Shown piece after piece: positions 55,401-64,000 of a stretch of 64,000 bases of DNA. The notes under the pieces are model-generated. The model did no database searches. It was given only the letters and a program-made list of their open reading frames with translations, and had not been told where the DNA came from. The first letter of the stretch is position 1. Each line of letters opens with the position of its first letter. The position numbers and the translations under genes were made by a program. Origin of the DNA: Symbiodinium natans. Taxonomy: Eukaryota > Sar > Dinophyceae > Suessiales > Symbiodiniaceae. The stretch covers positions 62,001 to 126,000 of the forward strand of contig CAJNDS010000243.1 in the NCBI GenBank assembly GCA_905221605.1. Direction: 5' to 3'.

Positions 55401-56941
55401 TAGCAGTAGTAGCAGTAGTAGCAGGAGTAGCAGTAGTAGCAGTAGTAGCAGTAGTAGCAGTAGTAGCAGTAGTAGCAGTCGTAGCAGTAGTAGCAGTAGT
55501 AGCAGTAGTAGCAGTAGTAGCAGTCGTAGCAGTAGTAGCAGTAGTAGCAGTAGTAGCAGTAGTAGCAGTAGTAGCAGTCGTAGCAGTCGTAGCAGTAGTA
55601 GCAGTAGTAGCAGTCGTAGCAGTAGTAGCAGTCGTAGCAGTCGTAGCAGTAGTAGCAGTAGCAGTAGTAGCAGTAGTAGCAGTAGCAGTAGCAGTAGTAG
55701 CAGTAGTAGCAGTAGTAGCAGTAGTAGCAGTAGCAGTAGCAGTAGTAGCAGTAGTAGCAGTAGTAGCAGTAGTAGCAGTAGTAGCAGTAGTAGCAGTAGT
55801 AGCAGTAGTAGCAGTAGTAGCAGTAGTAGCAGTAGTAGCAGTAGTAGCAGTAGTAGCAGTAGTAGCAGTCGTAGCAGTAGTAGCAGTAGTAGCAGTAGTA
55901 GCAGTAGTAGCAGTAGTAGCAGTCGTAGCAGTAGTAGCAGTAGTAGCAGTAGCAGTCGTAGCAGTAGTAGCAGTAGTAGCAGTAGTAGCAGTAGTAGCAG
56001 TAGTAGCAGTCGTAGCAGTAGTAGCAGTAGTAGCAGTCGTAGCAGTCGTAGCAGTAGTAGCAGTAGTAGCAGTAGTAGCAGTCGTAGCAGTAGTAGCAGT
56101 AGTAGCAGTAGTAGCAGTAGTAGCAGTAGTAGCAGTCGTAGCAGTAGTAGCAGTAGTAGCAGTCGTAGCAGTCGTAGCAGTAGTAGCAGTAGTAGCAGTA
56201 GTAGCAGTAGTAGCAGTCGTAGCAGTCGTAGCAGTAGTAGCAGTAGCAGCAGTAGTAGCAGTAGTAGCAGTAGTAGCAGTAGTAGCAGTAGTAGCAGTAG
56301 TAGCAGTAGCGTGCTCATGGTTTTCGGACTGTATGGGCTGTCTTGACATAAGATAGGTTTATGCCAAGACCAACTTCGTCGCCAACTCACAAGCTGTTGA
56401 GAGATAGATTCGGCAGCTAAGTCGACACAATACAAGCAGCACTGATGTCGTTCCATGCTGCCTTTAGGGAATTCGCCGCATCATGCGCTAGACCGGGTTG
56501 GGTGGCAGCAGGAAGCTCTGTGTCCTGCTGTTGCGAAACCTGCTCAAGGATTGCCGGGTTTACTGTATGAGCTACAGCAAGTCTGGAAAAATCCCAGTCA
56601 CGACAACTCAGGGCTTTTAAGGCCGTCGGGTTTACCGCGGTAGCTGAAGCAGAGCTTGCGAAGGCCGCTATTTGGGGGATGGCTGTTGGCTGCAAGAGTT
56701 CGCAGAAGATTCAGGAACCCGGGTACCATATGGTAAAATGTTTGGGCGCCCGGCCATGAGCTTCTGCCGCTCGCGGTGCTTGTGCCTTGACTGCCCCGCA
56801 GCTTGCCCCACGCGACATCCCAAGGCCGAACTCCAAAACCCCCGAGCACCTCCAAGAGAGCTTGGACCCGACACCCATGAAGAGTGTCTTGGTTAACAAC
56901 AAGCCAAGCTGCAACTCTGCCTCCAACTCCCGCACGTTCGC
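50497..56941 (-). CDS. Coiled-coil protein gene, partial exon chain
   Basis: Exons from 5' to 3': 56910-56941 ([11 protein letters not shown]), 56750-56785 ([12 protein letters not shown]), 53810-53856 ([15 protein letters not shown]), 53502-53526 (QDDLRIAE), 52479-52532 ([18 protein letters not shown]), 51096-51134 ([12 protein letters not shown]) and about 50497-50549 ([17 protein letters not shown]). Phases fit at 56910/56785, 53810/53526, 53502/52532 and 51096/50549, and all acceptors are AG|G with GC or GA donors. The first exons are heptad-like and rich in Glu, Leu, Arg and Gln; the last carries a K-N-T-F-I-E-V segment. Whether the two exons near 56.8 kb belong to the same gene as the rest is uncertain because repeats separate them. 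No family is named; a coiled-coil structural role is inferred. Confidence 0.55.
51838..52317 (-). pseudogene. Protein-like frame interrupted by one in-frame TGA
   Basis: After a TAG at 52318-52320 the frame runs about 115 codons (including [20 protein letters not shown]) to a TGA at 51973-51975. It then continues in the same frame for about 44 codons ([20 protein letters not shown]) to a TGA at 51838. Both halves read like protein. It lies inside an intron of the coiled-coil gene, on the same strand. It is probably a decayed retrocopy or element fragment; the family is unknown. The plus strand is also open in part. Confidence 0.4.
52386..52420. repeat. (CT)n microsatellite
   Basis: About sixteen CT units are read directly. 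Confidence 0.95.
52858..53235. repeat. AT-rich tandem tract (ATATAAAT 8-bp unit)
   Basis: Units of atataaat and tataaata repeat for about 170 bases, decay into related words, and end in a (TA)n run at 53214-53235. Confidence 0.95.
53460..53490. repeat. Poly-C tract
   Basis: A C run of about 30 bases with one G interruption near its start, lying just 3' (minus strand) of the 53502-53526 exon. Confidence 0.9.
54003..55083. repeat. 90-bp minisatellite, 12 copies, with 180-bp higher-order alternation
   Basis: Units start at about 54003 and then exactly at 54091, 54181, 54271 and every 90 bp to 54991. From 54091 two variants alternate: one has gaaaagctcgaaaacg...cctacgg...cgtggga, the other gacaagctctaaaatg...cctgcgg...cgcggga, giving a 180-bp period. 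Each unit holds two inverted repeats: TAGAGgTTTTCAG facing TGAAAAgCTCTA, and GTGACTCCC...GCGC facing GCGCGGGAGTCAC. It lies in a presumed intron of the minus-strand coiled-coil gene. Confidence 0.97.
55119..55200 (+). pseudogene. tRNA-like sequence (Pro-type head), probably SINE-derived
   Basis: GGTTTGGTCTAGTGGTATAG matches a tRNA A-box and D-arm, closest to tRNA-Pro. GGCTCAAACCC resembles a B-box, and GGGTTTG can pair with CAAACCC. The middle does not form a proper anticodon arm plus T-arm, so a working tRNA is unlikely. It lies directly between two satellite arrays. Confidence 0.4.
55183..56349 (-). CDS. Ala-Thr-Thr repeat open frame, 388 codons, doubtful coding
   Basis: A real ATG at 56349 opens [13 protein letters not shown], then about 345 codons of Ala-Thr-Thr repeats, then a unique tail ([20 protein letters not shown]...) and a stop. 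The repeat DNA is the 9-bp minisatellite at 55261-56310. In this frame the common unit variant (ACT to ACG) is silent, length changes are in multiples of three, and only one unit is clearly non-synonymous (Pro at about 55424). The overlapping Leu-rich frame (55260-56456) would suffer Arg replacements. It may be a mucin-like secreted or wall protein, or merely an intronic repeat that is open by chance; the position inside the coiled-coil gene span favours the latter. Confidence 0.3.
   Translation of the reverse strand: MSRQPIQSENHEHATATTATTATTATTATTATTAATATTATTATTATTATTATTATTATTATTATTATTATTATTATTATTATTATTATTATTATTATTATTATTATTATTATTATTATTATTATTATTATTATATTATTATTATTATTATTATTATTATTATTATTATTATTATTATTATTATTATTATTATTATTATTATTATATATTATTATTATTATATATTATTATATTATTATTATTATTATTATTATTATTATTATTATTATTATTATTATTATTATTATTATTATTATTATTATTATTATPATTATTATTATTATTATTATTATTATTATTATTATTATTATTATTATTATTATVKTLYRFSGDRVPLSLVSIAHVPGGV
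55261..56310. repeat. 9-bp minisatellite (AGTAGTAGC / AGTCGTAGC)
   Basis: More than 110 units, mostly agtagtagc, with scattered agtcgtagc and shortened six-base units (agtagc). Confidence 0.97.
56417..56690 (-). CDS. Alanine-rich open frame, possible terminal exon
   Basis: After TCTTGCAG at 56691-56698 the frame runs 91 codons to a TAG, with varied, protein-like sequence ([20 protein letters not shown]). It sits between the exon at 56750-56785 and the 9-bp minisatellite. Its phase does not fit directly to the upstream exon. It may be the terminal exon of a gene beginning near 56.9 kb. The family is not recognised. Confidence 0.35.
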
Positions 56942-57635
56942 CTCCGGAACTGCGAGTGTGCAAAGTCCCTGGGACTCCCTCGATTATGTCAAAGGGGGGC
57001 CGCAACTCCAAGGCCAATCCTTACGTTGGGTGGGTCCAAGCTGTCACATTCTTGCAACAACCAACCAGGGCTTTAGGGCTTCAGGCAGATCCGAAGCACC
57101 TGCCCAGGGATCAAGGACATTCAGAGGCATGTTCTGTTTTTTCCAAACGAGGGCTAGCGGTGACTGTAGTGCGAGTCGCAGTCACAGAAGCCCAAGCAAA
57201 ACTGGAGATAGCATACATTGCGGTTCTACAGCTTTTTCAACCCGTTCTCCTCGGGACCAGTACTGGTCCCTTACCAAAGTCAATACCCCAAACCCCGAGA
57301 CCGCCCAAGATCTCCCAACCTTGGATCTGGGACCCTCACCCTCGCCCTCGGGTCTTTGGGCGGCTGGAGTCAAATTGGGAAGTATCAGGAAGAGCGGTGA
57401 GTTTCGCGTCCGTTTCCCCTGGCCCTTGCCCTTGTATAGCCTGTCGGCCTCCCTCACTCTCCACCTCACGAGACCTAGCATGACCCAGCCAAAGAGGAAC
57501 TGGCCTCGCGCCACCGCAGAGCACGCTCCATGTCTTCGGTCTGGTCCTTGGGGGGTGGGGGGGGGAGGGTGCCGTGGAGGGAAAAAGACCATTCCAGAGC
57601 CATCCCTGGTCCCAAGGAAGCACGAAAACATCAAG

Positions 57636-57900
57636 CAACACACAACAAAACAAAACAGAACACAACAGAACACAACTGAACACAACAGAACACCACAGAA
57701 CATGACACGACACGACACGACACGACACGACACAACACAACACAGAGACAGACAGAGACACACGCGCACAGAGACACAGAGACACAGAGAGACAGAGAGA
57801 CAGAGAGACAGAGAGAGAGAGAGACAGAGAGACAGAGAGACAGAGAGACAGAGAGACAGAGAGACAGAGAGACAGGCAGGCAGGCAGGCAGGCAGGCAGA
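57636..57900. repeat. Composite microsatellite (ACAACAG, GACAC, AGACAG, GGCA units)
   Basis: Successive short-period arrays are read directly. They keep the plus frame 56787-58139 open and explain its spurious length. Confidence 0.95.
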
Positions 57901-59268
57901 CAGAGCCGCCCAACGGCGCTGAGGCCCCATACCCGAGCTTTGGCCAACTCCTCGGATTGGAGAGTTTAGGGGGTTGCAAGGGGACCTCGGCAGTGGAGAT
58001 CTTTGGCGACCAGGCTTTTCGGGTTCAGGGTTTAGGGGGGGGGGGGGGGGGGGGGTTGGGGTTGATTTCGTTATCTTCTCTGGTCGGGTGTTGGAGGTAT
58101 AGCTCGGATGGAAAGCGAGTTTTGCAGCGTAGGGCTTGAAGAACTCATATTCTGCCGAGGCTCGCAACCGTTAGGCGGCTACTCTGGACAAGTTTTGGGC
58201 GGTGGTTAGGAGGTCGAGAATGAAAGGTCTTCCCACAAAATATCTGAGGCCCTAGGACAGAGATCAAATCTGTGACAGCATACTGCATGCTAAAATATCT
58301 GTGAATGCGACCTGCCTGGTGTTTGTCACGCGCCACAGGCTGCGCCGGCTTCGCTGCCTCTCACACTGAGACACTTGAGGTTCACAGGCCTATCTCAAGA
58401 CTTGGGCAAGGATGGCTTAGTGCTTAGAAGGTTCAAGTTTAGGCTTTGGAATTACAATGTTTCCACCACAATCCCGACACCCAAAACTGCTACGTTCAAG
58501 TGTTGGAATGTTCTGGCTTCTGGTCTACCTTGAGCAAATCTGCGCAAAGGTGCCTCCACCTTCAGTTGGCCGTGGGACGCCGGGTCCAGCTTTACGCCTG
58601 CCGGATCCTGGCGGTGCGATTCATGGAGACCTCAACTCGTAATGTCGGAGTCGAAGGGGCTTTAGGATGTCGAGGAGTCTCTTGTAGCTTGGGCTGCGTA
58701 ATTTGATGCTCGGAACATATTCTGAATCTCGGATTGGCATGTTCCCACTGCGGTTTGGCTGGGGCTTGTCGAGTTCATTTACAAGGTACAACACTTCTTC
58801 TACACGTACTTCCAGATCCGTGGGACGTCGTCTTAAGCTTGAGGGGGCTGCGTTTCGTGAATACTGTCATACTGCAGACTCAACCTGGAACCAGCAGGAC
58901 AAGACTCGATCCACTTTACCGAAGAATCGACTTCTGGAGCTTGAGCCGACGAGAATACCTCGAGCGCTTCGGACCCCAAACCCCCTATACACCTTGTACA
59001 CCTTGATCCATCATGATCCTGATTCCCGATATGTTCAGCGGGCTTAGGCATGCGCATTGTAGCGCATGCAAAGATGACCTGACGTTCGAAACATCAAGGC
59101 TTCAAGGCTATAAACCTTGCACAAGATCATCTTGCGAAGTTGGCAGCTGCGCGGTCCTGCGTGCCAGCAAGCGTAAGTGCCTTGCCAAACGACTCCTGCC
59201 AAACTGGCAAACTCGATGATTCTGATCATGGCACTGAACCCTAGCTTTTGAGAGGCCGTTATGCCGAC
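57901..59268. other. Spacer left of the RRM exon
   Basis: No gene is supported. It includes a G-run at about 58035-58055. Plus 58446-58706 reads somewhat like protein (HLQLAVGRRVQLYACRILAV) but has no motif or splice context. Confidence 0.4.
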
Positions 59269-59337
59269 CGGTCATTCCCACGAGCCGACGAGCGGCCTCG
59301 TCGGTGAAATCCACGAATCCGAATCCTCTGCACTTGC
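59269..59337 (-). CDS. RRM RNA-binding protein, RNP1 exon
   Basis: The exon begins after CTGCAG (AG|G, phase 1), ends at a GT donor, and encodes KCRGFGFVDFTDEAARRLVG then MT. KCRGFGFVDF is a textbook RNP1 motif (K/R-G-F/Y-G/A-F/Y-V/I-x-F) followed by helix 2 of an RNA recognition motif. RRM proteins bind single-stranded RNA in processing or translation control. The RNP2 exon and the rest of the gene were not found. Confidence 0.72.
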
Positions 59338-59431
59338 CTGCAGAGCTTGAGATTTCCTTAAGAGGCCTTTGAATTCAAGTCACAACTTGAAGCTTGTCAC
59401 AGGCTCGACTGTCAGAAGCGGAGCTACCCTA

Positions 59432-59530
59432 TTCTTCTTCTTCTTCTTCTTCTTCTTCTTCTTCTTCTTCTTCTTCTTCTTCTTCTTCTTCTTCTTCTTC
59501 TTCTTCTTCTTCTTCTTCTTCTTCTTCTTC
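59432..59530. repeat. (TTC)33 microsatellite
   Basis: Thirty-three TTC units (GAA on the minus strand) with no interruption. Confidence 0.97.
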
Positions 59531-60423
59531 CAAGCTCCTTACGGCTCAAGCGTATTGTCCAAGTTCGCGGCTCGTGCTGGGATCCACCATCAGTCTGACC
59601 TTGGAGAGCTTCAAGAGAGGGGTTTTGTGCTTTGTGCTTGAGTCGGGGGGGTGACCCCATTGCGCCAGTTCGATGCTGTGGAGACACTGTGGAGGCTGGC
59701 GTGGCTCGAATTCGGAGGAGGTGAGGCAGGGCATGGCAGGGCACATCAGGGCACATCAGGGCACCATCCGCAGGCCCAGGAGCCGGTACTCGTCGATACC
59801 CAGAGGCCAACAAAATATGCTGCAGGGCACTGCACTGCAACATGGACGAAAACCCGCAAAACATGGAGGGCATCGTCCAGGGATGTCCTGGGCACCTTTG
59901 CGTCTGTTATGGCCGGAACTCGAATGCCGAAAGGCATACCTTTGCATCATGGATTGCCGCTGAGATGTTGTGAAAGTGCGCTCAGGGGCAAAAAGCCTGC
60001 AGAGTCACACAGCACAACATACCAAAGTTGGTTCGCCGCTGGTTGCAGCTTCTTGCGCAGCGAACGAAAGGGTGGGTATCGGGCTCCACCACCATGAGAG
60101 CGCCAACAGAAGCGTTGGGTCCTAGTGCCAGTAACGCAGCAGACCTGCCGCAGCAAAGAGAGCAGAGAGGGAAGAAAGAAGTGGGCAAAGGCAGCTGGCG
60201 GAGGCGCTAGGCGTTCGCTTTGGCATCTAGCAGGAAACCGGCCATGTTTGGCTGATTTTTGCGATCCAACAGCAGATGGTCTTGACAGACTTAAGTTTAA
60301 TGCCTCTTGCTCGGTCACCGGTCACGCCTATGTTTGTTTATGTTTGTTGAACACCACTGTGAGTTTAAGCCTTACAGTTTAAGCCTTACAGGCCACACTG
60401 CCTCGCAGTCCCAATCTGCATCA

Positions 60424-60762
60424 TTAGAACGATAGCATGAGCGGCACTTGGTCTTGCAACTTTGGCAACTGGTTGCAGAAGTGGACAGGAACATGGCTGC
60501 GCACGAGTGCCAGTTTCATTCCTGTCCTAAGCCACCCAAACATCCTGAACATCTTTGAAACCTCTGAAAACCTCGGCGGTCTCCCCTTTGGTTCTCGGGA
60601 CATCTCATCCTGCCGGGCTGCATCCTCAACTTTGCAACCACGGTCGTAAAAAAAGTAGCCCAGGTTGTCCTTGCTGTGTCCGGATGCAGTTCTCAGATTA
60701 GTTTGGGGCTTATTGAGCAGTAGTGTCCAGGGTGTCTTCTTCGATGCAAGCCTCGAAAACAC
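60424..60762 (-). CDS. Protein-like open frame, 112 aa, unidentified
   Basis: The frame is uninterrupted with varied composition, including YFFYDRGCKVEDAARQDEMS and FSEVSKMFRMFGWLRTGMKL, and ends at a stop at 60424. No family is recognised. It may be a retrocopy or an exon; the plus strand is open over part of it. Confidence 0.35.
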   Translation of the reverse strand: MFSRLASKKTPWTLLLNKPQTNLRTASGHSKDNLGYFFYDRGCKVEDAARQDEMSREPKGRPPRFSEVSKMFRMFGWLRTGMKLALVRSHVPVHFCNQLPKLQDQVPLMLSF

Positions 60763-61641
60763 AAGCTGAGGGCATAAGACTTTAAGAGCACCTTCTACAC
60801 CCGACAGTGAGACGAGCCCAGGTCCCAGCCGAGCAAAATCTGCACATCTGACAGCTGCCTAAACCCTAAACCCTAACACTAGAGTCTCTAGAGGCCTCCT
60901 CCACAATTCCGCTGCCATCGTAGCGCTGAACCTTCAGAGCGCAGAGAACATTTTCAGAAGTGGAAAGTTGCAAAATCAGTACAGTACTCCACTCCTCATT
61001 CCTACAGTTCCATGGCCTGCAAATTTGGACCTTTTGAGACCTTCAGAAAACCAGTGAAACTAACATCCTCAAAGCAACATGTACAGCACTGTAGGCTCGG
61101 GGCATGCGTCTTGGAAAGTCCCGACACGAAAATCCGGAACGGATGGGGCTTCACCTCGATGCGCGTCGGCGGGGATACATGTCCAGCCTGAGCCCTGAGT
61201 CGGAAAGCTGGAAGTGGCAGCTTCCATCTGAAACTCTCCTGAAACCCCAACCTCCAAAACCCTGAAGCCTTTAGAACCCTAAAAAGGAACCAAAAGCGAC
61301 GTTGAAAGGCAGGGGACAACGGCATCAGCTGGGCGAAACAAACCCACCGAAACCTGCCTCAGAGTCATCAAAGCACATGCAACATCAAGCCATCAGAGCA
61401 CCCACAGCACCACCTAGCACAACTGGCAACAGAAAGCCGGCAACAGGGAGAACAGCGACACCGTCAGCTGCAGCCACCGGAGCTTTGCATAGCTTTGCCC
61501 TTACTAGGCTGGGCGGACCTCCGGTGCCATTGCGCCGCCCAAATATGCGGCACAAAAAACTAAAACTGAAGATCTCGACCGAAAGTGCGGTCAATCCCCA
61601 TGAGGATGCTGAGGATGCTGGGCCTCTTTGTCACAACTACC

Positions 61642-61700
61642 AACACTTACACATACTTACACATACTTACACATACTTACACATACTTACACGTACTTAC
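61642..61700. repeat. 10-bp tandem repeat (ACATACTTAC), about 6 copies
   Basis: Read directly; one unit has a T to G change. Confidence 0.93.
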
Positions 61701-63056
61701 ACAGCACAGCTAAGGTCGGAACCCGTTCCAACAGGAAGTAAAGGGGGTTTTCTTGCTTGGTAGAGGCGCCAAACTTGCAATGTGCGACTTGGACTCTCGG
61801 AGCTGCGGGCCCCCAATGAGCAAAAGGAGACAGTCTCGCCAACGGCACAGCAAAGATGCCGGCGCTACGAACCTTCAGCTGAGCGTGTTCATCTGGGACA
61901 CAGATGCCAGGCCATGCCAGACACATGAAGGCAGGTGAGAGGGGCGGGGGGGGCGGGCCGGGCCGCTTTTGCAGCAGAGGCATGCAGTGCTGAGATGCAA
62001 GAAGGCCAAGACCGAACTGGCAGCGCCCAACTCTAGATTGGACTTGGCTTTGAAAATGGCCTTTGGTAGTTCTGTTCCAAAATACCTCTGTTTGATCCGA
62101 ATCCTACTGTCAAAGTGCTAGGCTACCAGCGATCACCACCAGCGTGACACAAGCCATGGAGACAAGCCTAGACGGCAAAACGACATACATTCACAGAACA
62201 AGCGCTTTCTCAAAGCCGTGGCCGGAGATTGGCTCTTCACCTCCTGGCTGCCCTAGAACATGCCTACAGCCCAGCAGGGCTGCTGCAGCAACCCCGCCCT
62301 GGAGAGACGGTTATTGAGGGTCGATGGTGATGGGAGTGGAGGATGTGGAGGCTAAGGATCCAAGGGGCCGCGGTTTTAGAGGTTCGGAGAATTTGTTCGT
62401 TGCGAGGTTTGACTAACCTTGGGGTGGGGCTACAGCAACGCGCAGTGTTTGCGCACATCTTGCTGGTGAGATGGCCCTCAAGCCCCGACTTCCCATCCTG
62501 GCTACAACGTCTGTACGATGCTGTACGGGCTTTCCTCCATTCGGCTTCGTGCAATAGCGTTTGCTGGAGGGCTCGGGGGCCTGCGACATGTCATGGAGAG
62601 GACACTGGCACGCCCACTTGACGGCCCGCAAGGGCCCTGAGCTCTGGCTTTTGAGGGTTTGGGGTCGAGGGGTTAGGGGTATGGGGTATTGAGTTTAGGG
62701 GGGTTTCCACAAATCCTGGCAGCGAATCTGGTACCCGCACATTCAGGGTGTAGGGGTCTGCGGGGTTTGGGGTTTGGGGCTTGCGCTGTCCAGGCTCCCG
62801 CGGCATGCTTCTTCTTTGGCGTGCAAGAATATTGCTGGAAGACGAGGCATTTCCTTTTGGGAAGCCTCGGGCTCGCTTCAGCTTGTTCAGAAATCTCGTG
62901 CTTTATCAGCTTTGACCTTCTAAGCTACCAGTACGTCGGTTCATGAACTTTGGTATCGCTTCCAAAAGGCAGGAGCTTCCCAAGTCCGACCTACTACCTA
63001 CCGCCCTCCACAGGCCTGTGGGCAGACTCAGGGCTTCAGGGTTCCACTAGGGTTCC

Positions 63057-63125
63057 TCTCCACACCGTCCACACCGTGGTCCACACCGTGGTCCACACCG
63101 TGGGTCCACACCGTCGTCCACACCC
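63057..63125. repeat. CCACACCGTGGT tandem repeat
   Basis: Five to six units of about 12 bp. CCACACCGTGG is partly self-complementary (CCAC facing GTGG). Confidence 0.85.
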
Positions 63126-63600
63126 TTACTGAAAGCCTTGGGAACTCTTCTTGGTGAATGGAGTCAAGCCTGAAAGGACAGTGGAGGGCAGAAAGGCCTT
63201 CTGAAATCCAGGTGCCCGGAGCACTGTCCCCCATGACTGTGCGCATACTTCATGTACGTCTTCCAGGAACGTACTGGAAGTTGCCTATGATGCCTATGTC
63301 TGCTTCGCAGCCGGGGCCAGGGATTCAGGAGGCCCTTCTTGGATACGCATTGGGCATGCGACCTTCCGAAGCACTGGGTTTCGCCTAGGTTTCACCTTGA
63401 AGGGCAGACCATGCTTGGCTGCTTGGCTGTGTCCATGCACCTGCCAAGCAGCGACAAGAACGACAGCCCTAAGGACTACGCACATGTCAATGACTTGCAC
63501 CTGACAGTGCCCTAAACCCACTTTACAATGTACTAGCGCTAAACCCACCCCGAAACAGGTGGATTCTTCTCATGAGCTCCCCAGCGCCTCTTTTACTTGC

Positions 63601-63622
63601 CGCGGGACGGCGGCTGGGCCAT
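63601..63622 (-). CDS. Candidate start exon (MAQPPSR) of a minus-strand gene
   Basis: An ATG at 63622 in a GC-rich context opens MAQPPSR. It ends at G|GCAAGTAAAA, which matches a GC-type donor with the usual AAGT extension. It may be the first exon of the RRM gene at 59.3 kb. Only start context and donor support it. Confidence 0.3.
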
Positions 63623-64000
63623 GGTCGCCGCGAAGCGCAGCCGCGGCCTTGTGTGACAGGCTTCAGGGATAATCGGAGGAATGTCCATGCCATACGTCAT
63701 GTACACACTCACATTGATGGAATATTTGGTGGGGTACGATCCGGTCTAGGGGCCTAGCTGGCCGAATGCAACCAAGGTGCATGAAACCTGCTGTATGGAT
63801 CGGTGCTACAGTGCTACAATGTCTCCAGAAGACCTCCACATGAATCTCGGGGAGGTGACAGTGGCACTGCAAGAGTTTTGGGCAGTGGCTTAGCGATCCT
63901 TCGGAGGACTTGGGAGGGCTTTCGAACCCAGTGTCCACTACTTGAAGCGGAGGTTGGGAAGTCCACGGCTCAAAGCTCAAAGTAGTTTCCTGCCCCACAA

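Larger units (their letters stand above)
59531..63600. other. Region probably intronic to the RRM gene, no exon chained
   Basis: If the start exon at 63601-63622 belongs to the RRM gene, this is its intron space. Protein-like minus-strand frames occur at 60424-60762, 61069-61257 and 59863-59937. It also holds a telomere-like cctaaaccctaaaccctaac at about 60859 and tandem repeats at 61642-61700 and 63057-63125. Confidence 0.35.

Noticed and set aside
52858-56310. Possible CRISPR array
   Set aside because: The repeats are directly tandem without unique spacers and the host is eukaryotic, so these are satellites.
55260-56456. 398-codon Leu-rich minus frame
   Set aside because: It is the alternative frame of the 9-bp minisatellite. 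Repeat variants change its residues (Leu to Arg), so it is less credible than the Ala-Thr-Thr frame.
56787-58139. 450-codon plus-strand open frame
   Set aside because: Its length comes from short-period microsatellites (57636-57900) without stops and from compositional bias. There is no domain, and it lies antisense to coding-like minus exons.
59369-59873. Poly-Phe, poly-Ser and poly-Arg frames
   Set aside because: They are translations of the (TTC)33 microsatellite in different frames.

Overview
The window looks like nuclear DNA of a dinoflagellate, most likely Symbiodiniaceae or a relative. Four signs support this. (1) Genes are chopped into micro-exons of about 24-70 nt. (2) Introns start with GC or GA as often as GT and nearly always end AG|G. 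(3) Telomere-like CCCTAAACCC words are scattered through introns and spacers. (4) Low-complexity DNA is abundant. Most long open frames here are chance frames; the real genes appear only when small exons are stitched together.

Every gene I can support lies on the minus strand, a single head-to-tail array. From the right end leftwards: an RRM RNA-binding protein (one clear exon at 59269-59337, possible start exon at 63601-63622); a coiled-coil protein (50497-56941); unidentified coding-like exons and open frames (38573-41440); a voltage-gated ion channel (32332-36859, with an S4 voltage sensor at 33601-33655); a nearly complete ARL1-type small GTPase in 13 exons (23411-29977); a Mei2-like RRM protein (terminal exon 22214-22785); an SF-assemblin in about 14 exons (13344-20442); and a three-exon gene for a predicted secreted cysteine-rich protein of about 787 residues (7336-9950). 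The products are typical eukaryotic housekeeping, cytoskeletal, RNA-binding and membrane proteins. Nothing suggests they share a pathway.

Between the genes lie: an AT-rich island with five long hairpins that looks like inserted mitochondrial DNA (about 41667-43030); twelve copies of a 90-bp minisatellite whose units each hold two inverted repeats (54003-55083); a tRNA-like SINE-type fragment (about 55119-55200); a 1-kb 9-bp minisatellite that is open as an Ala-Thr-Thr repeat protein with almost only synonymous variation (55261-56310); and many short tandem repeats.

Limits: exon joins were made by eye from reading frame, the AG|G rule and recognised family motifs. First and last exons of several genes are missing, and no database search was possible. 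Regions 1-7335, 9951-13343, 43031-50496 and 59338-63600 hold no gene I can defend, although they contain coding-like scraps.
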